NCBI GenBank assembly: GCA_025352865.1
Contig: JANXSB010000320.1
Coordinates: 1 to 7,684 of the forward strand
DNA from: Chthoniobacter sp.
GTDB lineage: Bacteria; Verrucomicrobiota; Verrucomicrobiia; Chthoniobacterales; Chthoniobacteraceae
Direction: 5' to 3'
Length of the DNA: 7,684 nucleotides
The notes under the pieces are model-generated. The model did not search any database. It was not told the DNA's origin and saw only the letters and a program-made list of their open reading frames with translations. This document shows positions 1 through 5,907 of this stretch, one piece after another; the first letter of the stretch is position 1; every line of letters starts with the position of its first letter. Made by a program: the position numbers and the translations under genes.

Positions 1-929
1 CGCAGCGTATCGGCGAGCCGCTGGCGCACCTGCACCTGCTCCTCATTGGTGAACATGCCGATGACGCGGTTGATGGACTGCGCGGCGCTGATGGTGTGCA
101 GCGTGGAGAAAACGATGTGCCCGGTCTCGGCGGCGGTGAGCGCGATTTCCATGGTCTCGCGGTCGCGGATTTCGCCGACGAGGATGACCTTTGGTGCCTG
201 CCGCAGCGCGGCGCGCAGGCCGGTGGAGAAGTCGGAGAAGTCCTTGCCCAGCTCCCGCTGGCTGAAGGTGGCCTTGATGTGCGGATGCAGAAATTCGATC
301 GGGTCCTCGAGCGTGACCATGTGGATTTCCGCCTGCTGGTTCAGCTCGTTGAGCATGGCCGCGAGGGTGGTGGTCTTGCCGCTGCCGGTGGCTCCGGTGA
401 CGAAAACGATCCCGGTTTTCTCCTTGATGATCTCCTTAAAAATCGGCGGCAGTTTCAAGCTCTCGCACGTCGGGATCTGCGTGCTGAGTTTGCGCATGAC
501 GATGGCGTGGTTGCCGTTGTTCTTGAAGATGTTCACGCGAAAGCGCGCGAGGTTCGGCACGGCGTAGCTGGTGTCGCACGAGCCGTTGTTTTTCAAGTCG
601 GCGGCGAGGCGCTCATTGCTGCCCATCATTTTCAGGGCGATGGCCTCGACGTGCGCCGGCTGGAGCGTGGGGTAAAGCCCCTCGATGTCCACGCCGCGCA
701 GTTTTCCATAGACCTCGATCTGCGGCGGACGGCCGACGACGAAGAGCAAATCCGACACTCCCTCGGCGGCGTTGACCATGGTGGTGATGGTGCCGTCGAG
801 CGAAAGATTCTGCGTGGGCGCGGGCGCGCGGGAGACGGTGGCGATATTCGGGCGAACCGCCGGGGCCGCGGGGCGGTGGGTCGTGGGAATGGGTTCGCTA
901 TGGAGCATCTCGCGCAGACGAGAGAACAT
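1..929 (-). CDS. pilT: PilT/PilU-like type IV pilus retraction ATPase (3' end outside window)
   Basis: Hexameric cytoplasmic ATPase of the secretion-ATPase superfamily, which in known relatives powers pilus retraction and twitching motility. I translated it by hand: 309 codons are present and the C-terminus lies beyond the left edge. Visible motifs are Walker A (GATGSGKT, residues 179-186), the Asp box (VTLEDPIEF, about 205-213), Walker B (VILVGEIRD, 248-256) and the His box (GHIVFSTLHT, 270-279). An N-terminal PAS-like domain spans about 45-150. The ATG at 929 directly follows an in-frame TAG, so no longer start is possible; a second ATG lies seven codons downstream. Residues 1-45 are Pro/Ala-rich and extra compared with classical PilT, and the usual SDLHL signature reads SDLLFVVG (59-66). 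The gene starts 27 bp after the membrane protease gene and is probably co-transcribed with it. PilT, PilU and a GspE-like ATPase are alternatives; the motifs favour PilT/PilU. Confidence 0.92.
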   Translation of the reverse strand, partial: MFSRLREMLHSEPIPTTHRPAAPAVRPNIATVSRAPAPTQNLSLDGTITTMVNAAEGVSDLLFVVGRPPQIEVYGKLRGVDIEGLYPTLQPAHVEAIALKMMGSNERLAADLKNNGSCDTSYAVPNLARFRVNIFKNNGNHAIVMRKLSTQIPTCESLKLPPIFKEIIKEKTGIVFVTGATGSGKTTTLAAMLNELNQQAEIHMVTLEDPIEFLHPHIKATFSQRELGKDFSDFSTGLRAALRQAPKVILVGEIRDRETMEIALTAAETGHIVFSTLHTISAAQSINRVIGMFTNEEQVQVRQRLADTL

Positions 930-956
930 CTAGCGTGCCACGGCGCGCTCGGCGTT

Positions 957-1838
957 TCAGCGCAGCGGATGGCCGGGGAAAAAATGCACCCACACGACGC
1001 CGATGATGCGCCAGGCGGTGGCGGAAAAATCCTCCGCGTGACGCAGGAGATGGCCGCCGACGGTGGCGAAGTTCAGCTCGGGTGAGGCGAGGGTGAGGAA
1101 GACGGTGAGGAGGAGCAGATTCATCACGTAGATGACCATGAGGGAAAAGAACTGGCCGTGCGCGGTGAGATCGGTCTGGCCTTTCGGGATCATCCAAAAG
1201 GTGAAGCTGAGATGAAAGGCCCAGGTCACGCCGAGGAGGAAGAAAAGCCACTGTAAGGGCGTGAGGAAAATGAACGTGGCCGTGACGTGCGCCACATCGG
1301 CGAACTGGCTGGCCACGCCGTAGAGGACGATGAGCGCGAGGCTGTAAAGCGGGTAGAAATAGGGCGCGAGGGCGATCCAGAAATTGTGCGTGTCGGTGAC
1401 GATGTAACCGCCGTCGGAAGACCACATTTTTTTGTCATAGACCCGCCCTCGCCACAGCCACACCCAGATGGCATGCGTGAGCTCGTGCCCGAAGACATAG
1501 GCGTGCAGCGGCTGCGGCGCGCCGAGTGTCCAGATGCTCCCGAAAAACCACAGCGTCCACACCGCCGCGCCGACCGCGAAATACCCAAACACATCCGTCT
1601 TCCAAAACGCCCCGCCCGCCGTAACCGCCGAAACGGTGTCGAAAAAAGTGGCCGTGAGCACGACCGCCGGCAGCCCGAGGAAAAGCCCGTAGATCGCGCT
1701 GAAGGAACTTTTCCGAAAGCCCCGGTGCCACCACCGCCCCAGCCGCGCGGTCGCCGTCTCGCCCGTCGCGCCCGTGGCCGCGCGCAGCTTGGTGCGGGAG
1801 GTCTCGGCGGACAGTCGGGGTTTTCGATTCGGGTTCAC
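957..1838 (-). CDS. Polytopic membrane protein with HELTH motif, M50-like putative zinc metalloprotease
   Basis: This 293-residue protein has about five hydrophobic segments (roughly 46-70, 83-107, 152-178, 186-208 and 229-252) after a basic N-terminal tail, so it should sit in the inner membrane. Between the second and third segments it carries GHELTHA with H118, E119 and H122, followed by a Leu/Gly pattern like that of M50 site-2 proteases and related HExxH membrane peptidases. A possible third metal ligand is in D223-L-T-A-H227-G228, at the place where M50 proteins carry a DG-type motif; here the usual second Asp is His. The substrate is unknown. The start is a GTG, because the in-frame stop of efp lies 12 codons upstream and no ATG precedes residue 138. 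A weak AGGA lies about 11 bases before the GTG. It lies between efp (33 bp away) and pilT (27 bp). Enzymatic activity is inferred; a non-catalytic membrane protein remains possible. Confidence 0.82.
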   Translation of the reverse strand: MNPNRKPRLSAETSRTKLRAATGATGETATARLGRWWHRGFRKSSFSAIYGLFLGLPAVVLTATFFDTVSAVTAGGAFWKTDVFGYFAVGAAVWTLWFFGSIWTLGAPQPLHAYVFGHELTHAIWVWLWRGRVYDKKMWSSDGGYIVTDTHNFWIALAPYFYPLYSLALIVLYGVASQFADVAHVTATFIFLTPLQWLFFLLGVTWAFHLSFTFWMIPKGQTDLTAHGQFFSLMVIYVMNLLLLTVFLTLASPELNFATVGGHLLRHAEDFSATAWRIIGVVWVHFFPGHPLR

Positions 1839-1871
1839 GCGGCGCGTGTTCCTGGCAGATCGAATGTGCCT

Positions 1872-2429
1872 TTACGCCCGGCCCATGTAGGCTCCGTTCT
1901 CCGTCGAGACCTTGATCTTCTCGCCCTCCTTCACAAAGAGCGGGACATTGATCACCTTTCCCGTCTCCAGCGTCGCCGGCTTCTGCACATTGTTCGCGCT
2001 GTCCCCGCGCACGCCCTCCGCCGATTCCGTAACCGTGAGGATGACCGACGACGGCAGCGCAATGCTCGCCGCCTTCCCCTCCACATAGAGCACCTCGCAC
2101 TTCAGATTCTCCGTCAGGTAATCCTTCGTCTCCCCGATGAACGACGCATCGAACGTGATCGAATCATAGGTCACCGGATCCATGAAATTGTAGCCGCCCT
2201 GATCCTTGTAGGAAAACTCCAGCTCCTTTCGCTCCACGTCCACCGTGTCCATCTTATCCGTCGAACCAAAGCGCACGTCCGCGCTTTTCCCCGTGCCGAT
2301 GTAGCGGATGATCGCCTGCACAAACGCGCGCAGATTCCCCGGCGTGCGGTGCATCACTTCGAGCACGATGGCGGGATTGCCGTTGTAGCGGATGCACATG
2401 CCTTTGCGGAGTTCGTTGGCGTTGGCCAT
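1872..2429 (-). CDS. efp: Elongation factor P
   Basis: EF-P binds between the P and E sites of the ribosome and relieves stalling at consecutive prolines. The 185-residue length matches the family (E. coli has 188). The KOW-like N-domain covers about 1-62 and two OB-type domains follow. The C-terminal family signature runs from K150 through G157, V162-P163 to G169, and the protein ends GAYMGRA as expected. The conserved loop reads HRTPGNLRAF (27-36). Aligned with the E. coli loop HVKPGKGQAF, the modified Lys34 corresponds to Asn32, so neither the lysyl-lysine (EpmAB) nor the rhamnosyl-arginine (EarP) modification is possible at this position. ATG 2429 is the natural start (MANANELRKG); there is no Shine-Dalgarno sequence before it. 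It is the first gene of a probable efp-protease-pilT operon, with a candidate promoter at 2485-2513. The alternative YeiP/EfpL paralogue is unlikely given the PGN loop. Confidence 0.97.
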   Translation of the reverse strand: MANANELRKGMCIRYNGNPAIVLEVMHRTPGNLRAFVQAIIRYIGTGKSADVRFGSTDKMDTVDVERKELEFSYKDQGGYNFMDPVTYDSITFDASFIGETKDYLTENLKCEVLYVEGKAASIALPSSVILTVTESAEGVRGDSANNVQKPATLETGKVINVPLFVKEGEKIKVSTENGAYMGRA

Positions 2430-2434
2430 AATTG

Positions 2435-2470
2435 TTTCGGATTTCGGATTTCGAGTTGCGGATTTTCGTG
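2435..2470 (-). repeat. Degenerate tandem 7-bp repeat in the efp leader
   Basis: On the plus strand the units are TTTCGGA (2435-2441), TTTCGGA (2442-2448), TTTCGAG (2449-2455), TTGCGGA (2456-2462) and TTTTCGTG (2463-2470). The array begins 5 bp upstream of the efp ATG, so it occupies the place of a ribosome binding site. In the mRNA sense it reads as repeated AAATCCG, which is A-rich but not complementary to the 16S 3' end. Confidence 0.75.
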
Positions 2471-2484
2471 AAAGGGGGGGCGGG

Positions 2485-2513
2485 ACTATTCACAAGCCGC
2501 GCCGGGCTGGCAA
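2485..2513 (-). promoter_or_regulatory. Candidate sigma70-type promoter for efp
   Basis: Read on the minus strand, TTGCCA (2513-2508, five of six matches to TTGACA) is followed by exactly 17 bases and then AATAGT (2490-2485, four of six matches to TATAAT). Transcription would begin near 2478, giving a leader of about 50 bases before the efp ATG. Spacing and position are good; the hexamer match alone is not proof. Confidence 0.5.
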
Positions 2514-2553
2514 GCGCCGTGTTTTTTGGAAAATGCGCGCAGCCACCGACCCG

Positions 2554-4866
2554 CTACCGCCGCCGCCAGCGACCGAGAAAGCCGGCCGCACCCACGAGCA
2601 GCAGCCCGAACGCGCCGGGCTCGGGCACGAGCGCGGGCGCGGCGAATTTCTCCGCCTCGCCGATGAACGGCAGCCCGTCGCCGAAGGTGACTACCACGCC
2701 GTTCGCGATGGTCAGCGCGGCCAGCGTCTGGCTGGCCTTGATGTTGACGGCGGCGTTCGCATTGAGCGTGGAAGTGCCGGTGCCGAGCGCGCTGTTGAGG
2801 TTGGTCACGCCGCCGTTGGCGTTGAGCGTGGCGTAGGTCTGCGGGCCGGTGAGGTTGAGGGTGCCTGCGCCGGCTTTGGTGAGCGTGCCATTGGTGATGG
2901 TGATCGGCGCGGCGGCGGTGCCGATGGTCAGCGTGCCGGTGACGGTGAAGGTGCGCGTGGCTCCGCCGAGATCGACCTTCGCGCTGGAGACGGTCGCGTT
3001 TTGCCGGACGAGGCTGCTCGTGCCGGTGGCGGTGAGGTTTCCGCCGAGGAGCAGGATGCTGCCGACCGAGGTGGCGGTGAGGCTGCTCGGGCCGGCGTTG
3101 AGATTGATGGTGCCGCCGGTCAGCAGCAGCCCGCCCGCGCCGACTTTGAGCTGACTCTCATTGCCCGCGGTGGTGCTGCCGCCATCGAGACTGACAGCGC
3201 CGGAGATTTCCACCGAGCCGGCATTGACGACGCCGCCGCGCTGGACGAGCGCCTGGCCGCCGGTGACTTTGAAAAGGTTCGTGACGGTGAAGCCGGTGAG
3301 GTTGCGGTTCGAGAGGAAGTTGCCGCTGTTGACGGTGAGGCTGGAGACGGTGTCGATGGGGCCGGGGTTGGGCGTCGGGTTAGCGATGTTCGCGATGTCG
3401 CCGAAGGTGCCGCCGTTGATCGTGACCGAGGCGGTGTCGGCGATCTGGTCGCTCGCGACGAGCTGGAAGGTGCCGCCCGTGGAGATGACGAGATCGCCGG
3501 CGATGGCGTTGCCGGTGCCGGTTTTGTTCGCGAGGAGCGTGCCGCCGCTGACCGTCGTGGTCCCGGTGTAGGTGTTCACGCTGTTGAAATTGAGCTTGCC
3601 TCCGCCGGTCTTGGTGAGGCTCCCGTTGATGATGGAGACTTGCGCGGCGTTGGTGCCCATATCGAGCGTGCCTTCCACATTGAAAGTGCGCGTGCCCGCG
3701 CCGAGATCGACGACGGCTTTCGGCCCGACGGTGCCGGGGTTCAGGTGGACGAAAGTGCTCGCGCCGGTCGAGGTCACGTTGCCCGCGAGGGCCACGATGC
3801 TGCCGACCGAGCCAGTCGTGAGAGTGCTCGCCGCGAAGTTGAAATTGATCGTGCCGCTGCCGAGTGTCAGCCCGCCCGCGCCGACTTTGAGCTGGCTCTC
3901 ATTGCCCGCTGTGCCGCTCCCGCCGTCGAGGTTGATCGAACCCCCGTCGATTTCCGCCGAGCCCGCATTGATGACGCCGCCGCGTTGCGCGAGGGCCGAG
4001 CCGCTCGTGACTTTGAAAAGGTTCGTCGCCGTGAAGCCGGTCAGGCTCCGGTTGGACAGAAACGTGCCGCCATTGAGGGTGACATTCGCCACGGTGTCGA
4101 TCGGGCCGGCCGCACTGGGCGCAAGGTTTGTGACATCGCCAAACGTGCCGCCGTTGATCGTCACCGAGGAGGTGTTGGCGATCTGGTCGCTCTGGTCGAG
4201 GATGAATGTGCCGCCGCTCGAAATGATCAGGTCGCCGGGAATCGCATTCACGCCCGCGGTTTTTGCCCCCCTCAGCGTCCCCGTGGTCACCGTGGTGGTG
4301 CCCGAGTAGGTGTTCGCGCCGGGGCCGCTGAGGATCAGCGTGCCCGTGCCCGTCTTGCTGATGCTGCGCGAGCCGAATTCGCCGATGACGCTGCTGATCG
4401 TGAGCGCGTTCGTCCCGGTCGTCGCCGCCACATTGATCTCGCCGCTCGCCCGCAATTGCAGCCCCAGCGGGTGCGGCGTCGCATTCGTGCCGGGGCCGGT
4501 GATGGCGTAGGCGAAGTCGCCCACTGTCGAGATGAGCGGCACACCCGCACCGCGCAGTCCATTGAGCGCGAGCACCATGTCCGTCGAGGAGCTGTTATTG
4601 GTCAGCGACACCGCTGCGGTGCTGCTGAAAGTGATGTCCTCGATTTCCTGAAGCCCGCCGAGCGTGGAGCCGCGGACATCCACCACGCCCGTCGCGGTGA
4701 TGACCGCATTGTCGCCCGATCCCGGGATCGCATTGAGGCTCCAGCCTCCCATCGTGGCCCACGCGGGACTCGCGCCGGAGAGCGTATCGGCTGTGCCGTG
4801 CGCGACGAAAGGCGTGAGCGCGAGCAACGACGCCACGGTGCGGGAAAGAATGTGCCTGGTGTTCAT
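2554..4866 (-). CDS. Secreted autotransporter-type beta-strand repeat protein with PEP-CTERM anchor
   Basis: A 770-residue surface or exported protein. Residues 1 to about 26 form a signal peptide (basic n-region with R4 and R9, hydrophobic core VASLLALTPFVA). The body is Gly/Thr/Asn/Ser-rich, as expected of a parallel beta-helix. Autotransporter-associated repeats of the KTGxGTLxLSG...NTYxGTTTV type begin at about 170, 418 and 663. Two long units, 170-416 and 417-661, are clearly homologous along their length (shared SVTINGGTFGD, LTGFT, TNLFKVT and NESQLKVGAGGL). The C-terminus is a PEP-CTERM tag: P748-E749-P750, a hydrophobic segment (about 751-764) and a terminal GRWRRR. In known systems an exosortase cleaves such tags; none is encoded here. 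ATG 4866 gives a proper signal peptide, so it is the chosen start; no Shine-Dalgarno sequence is seen. It follows the lipoprotein gene by 153 bp and may have its own promoter. Ligand and role are unknown; a cell-surface or extracellular-matrix protein is likely. Confidence 0.92.
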   Translation of the reverse strand: MNTRHILSRTVASLLALTPFVAHGTADTLSGASPAWATMGGWSLNAIPGSGDNAVITATGVVDVRGSTLGGLQEIEDITFSSTAAVSLTNNSSSTDMVLALNGLRGAGVPLISTVGDFAYAITGPGTNATPHPLGLQLRASGEINVAATTGTNALTISSVIGEFGSRSISKTGTGTLILSGPGANTYSGTTTVTTGTLRGAKTAGVNAIPGDLIISSGGTFILDQSDQIANTSSVTINGGTFGDVTNLAPSAAGPIDTVANVTLNGGTFLSNRSLTGFTATNLFKVTSGSALAQRGGVINAGSAEIDGGSINLDGGSGTAGNESQLKVGAGGLTLGSGTINFNFAASTLTTGSVGSIVALAGNVTSTGASTFVHLNPGTVGPKAVVDLGAGTRTFNVEGTLDMGTNAAQVSIINGSLTKTGGGKLNFNSVNTYTGTTTVSGGTLLANKTGTGNAIAGDLVISTGGTFQLVASDQIADTASVTINGGTFGDIANIANPTPNPGPIDTVSSLTVNSGNFLSNRNLTGFTVTNLFKVTGGQALVQRGGVVNAGSVEISGAVSLDGGSTTAGNESQLKVGAGGLLLTGGTINLNAGPSSLTATSVGSILLLGGNLTATGTSSLVRQNATVSSAKVDLGGATRTFTVTGTLTIGTAAAPITITNGTLTKAGAGTLNLTGPQTYATLNANGGVTNLNSALGTGTSTLNANAAVNIKASQTLAALTIANGVVVTFGDGLPFIGEAEKFAAPALVPEPGAFGLLLVGAAGFLGRWRRR
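2884..4359 (-). repeat. Two tandem ~740-bp coding repeat units
   Basis: Unit 1 is about 3619-4359 and unit 2 about 2884-3618, within the PEP-CTERM protein gene. The shift between matching points is 738, 741 or 744 bp, always a multiple of three, so small in-frame indels have accumulated. Some DNA stretches remain identical, for example GTGACTTTGAAAAGGTTCGT at 3263 and 4007. The stretches at 3130 and 3871, covering the NESQLKVGAGG region, are nearly identical. A third, truncated unit start follows at about 2883. This indicates an internal duplication and not independent convergence of low-complexity sequence. Confidence 0.85.
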
Positions 4867-5019
4867 GGGGGATCTCGGTTGAGGGTTCGTGACAGGAATG
4901 GCGCTCGCTACGGCAGCGCGGAATACCTTCGACGAATCACACCGCCCAGCGGATTAGGCAAGCCCAAAACCAAACCCATAGCGGCGCACCGTGCCTCGCT
5001 CCTTTACGCCGCTTTCGGC
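4867..5019 (-). other. Intergenic region upstream of the PEP-CTERM protein gene
   Basis: This 153-bp stretch contains no supportable small gene. I found no good -35/-10 pair. Two short imperfect hairpins are visible (4901-4919, with arms GCGCT and AGCGC; and 4983-4995, GGCGC-ACC-GTGCC with one G-T pair on the plus strand), neither followed by a clear T tract in the direction of transcription. Confidence 0.4.
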
Positions 5020-5802
5020 CTAGAACGTCCGCGTCGCCGCGGGTTCGTGGGTCTCGAGCAGCGCGTGCTTGATCGTCTCCATCTTCTGCCGATCGAGCGG
5101 GCTCGCCGGATCGTACTCCGTCCCGTGGGCGCGGCGGAAAAGATCGTCGTACTGCACTTCCGTCGGCTCGGGCTTGGTGAAAGGAATGGGCAGGCCGTGC
5201 GTCGCCGGGCCGAAGCGGGCCGGGCGGATGAAAGGCGTGGACTCGGGCGGCGGCACGGCCTGCGCCACGGCGGTCTCGCGGACGGGCGCTTTCGGCACTT
5301 TGGCGATGCGAGTGACGGCGGGTTCGCCCGCGGGCACGACCGGCGTAGTGTTTTTCGCGATCATGGTCTCCGTCGCCTGCGGTTCGCCGCCGGTGAATTC
5401 TTTCTGCTCCACGACCTGCGCATTGCGGCGCAGGTAAAATGCGACCTGCTTGTTCACATCCTCGCCGGGCAGCCAGACAGGTTTGCCGAGGCGGTCATCC
5501 ATCAGCCACCACGGATTCTTCGGATCGGAGTTGTCCCGGTAGAGCACGGCCGAGTGCGTGCCCACCGCCTCGTCGCGCATCCGGGTCTGATAGCGGTACT
5601 GATAGGTCACCACCTTGTGCTCCACCTTTTCCGCCGCCAGCATTTTGTGCAGCTTGCTGGCGTAGGCATCCCCCGGATCGGCCGCGGCCACTTTGTCCGG
5701 CTTGGTTTCCGTCACTTTCTGCCAGGTGGTTTTCTGCTTCGAGCCTTCGCAGGCAGCGAGCGTGAGTCCGACGGCGAGAGCGAGGGAGTAGGATTTTTTC
5801 AT
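5020..5802 (-). CDS. Lipoprotein of unknown function, possible inactive transglutaminase-like domain
   Basis: A 260-residue protein with a lipoprotein signal peptide: MKKSYSLALAVGLTLAAC has the lipobox L15-A16-A17-C18, so it should be lipidated and membrane-anchored in the periplasm or outer membrane. Residues 44-125 look like a folded domain. GDAYASKLHKML (44-55) precedes a beta-rich stretch, then GTHSAVLY (81-88) and WWLMDD (98-103). This order resembles the Cys-His-Asp layout of bacterial transglutaminase/papain-like domains (G-x-C-x-x-F, H-A-V, L-D-N), but the expected Cys is Ala46 and the only Cys in the protein is the lipidated one. From about 140 it is Pro/Thr/Ala-rich and probably a flexible linker, including a PPP at 184-186 that is a potential EF-P-dependent stall site. 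The final 45 residues are charged and probably helical. The ATG at 5802 fits the signal peptide. I do not recognise a named family; the domain resemblance is inference. Confidence 0.82.
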   Translation of the reverse strand: MKKSYSLALAVGLTLAACEGSKQKTTWQKVTETKPDKVAAADPGDAYASKLHKMLAAEKVEHKVVTYQYRYQTRMRDEAVGTHSAVLYRDNSDPKNPWWLMDDRLGKPVWLPGEDVNKQVAFYLRRNAQVVEQKEFTGGEPQATETMIAKNTTPVVPAGEPAVTRIAKVPKAPVRETAVAQAVPPPESTPFIRPARFGPATHGLPIPFTKPEPTEVQYDDLFRRAHGTEYDPASPLDRQKMETIKHALLETHEPAATRTF

Positions 5803-5907
5803 AAGAGACGGGAGGCGGTTTGAGTGAAACTTGCGCGTGCTCTTAGCGTAATTTCAGCGTGCGCTCAACGGAAAATTTGCCAGCGCGCGGATTTTCCGTA
5901 GCGGGCA
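5803..5907 (-). other. Intergenic region between FHA-REC gene and lipoprotein gene
   Basis: This 105-bp gap begins with a strong inverted repeat just after the FHA-REC stop codon. It is followed by an AT-richer stretch around 5841-5853 that may hold a promoter for the lipoprotein gene. On the minus strand, TTGAGC (5867-5862), 17 bases and TAAGAG (5844-5839) is a weak candidate with a poor -10. There is no Shine-Dalgarno sequence before ATG 5802. Confidence 0.4.
5868..5899 (-). terminator. Perfect 9-bp inverted repeat, possible terminator of the FHA-REC gene
   Basis: The arms are ACGGAAAAT (5868-5876) and ATTTTCCGT (5891-5899), separated by 14 bases. On the minus strand the hairpin starts 8 bases after the FHA-REC stop codon, the usual place for a terminator. 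It lacks a T tract after the stem and the stem is half A/T, so it is not a classical intrinsic terminator. An mRNA-end-stabilising hairpin or a dyad protein-binding site is possible. Confidence 0.45.

Larger units (their letters stand above)
2430..2553 (-). other. Intergenic leader of efp
   Basis: This 124-bp gap separates the stop of the PEP-CTERM protein gene from the efp start. It holds a sigma70-like promoter, a G7 tract (2474-2480; C7 on the transcribed sense strand) close to the predicted transcription start, and a run of degenerate 7-bp repeats just before the efp ATG. I see no convincing hairpin terminator for the upstream gene and no Shine-Dalgarno sequence. Confidence 0.6.

Noticed and set aside
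96..1085. Plus-strand open frame of 329 codons opposite pilT and the end of the protease gene
   Set aside because: The opposite strand has full PilT motifs; the plus-strand product has no recognisable features.
1287..2471. Plus-strand open frame of 394 codons opposite the protease gene and efp
   Set aside because: Arg/His-rich shadow of two convincing genes.
2495..2526. G+C-rich stretch followed by T6 on the plus strand, resembling an intrinsic terminator
   Set aside because: No stem longer than 4 bp could be drawn, and no plus-strand gene ends nearby. The minus-strand reading places the A run before the G+C-rich part.
4901..4919. Short inverted repeat upstream of the PEP-CTERM protein gene
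   Set aside because: Only a 5-bp stem with a 9-base loop and no T tract; expected by chance in G+C-rich DNA.
2392..5823. Plus-strand open frame of 1143 codons antisense to the PEP-CTERM protein, the lipoprotein and the gap between them
   Set aside because: Its product is an Arg/Ala/Gly/Asp/Glu-rich mixture with no signal, domain or motif, and it crosses two recognisable genes and an intergenic region. In G+C-rich DNA such frames stay open because stop codons are rare; its internal repeats only mirror those of the real gene.
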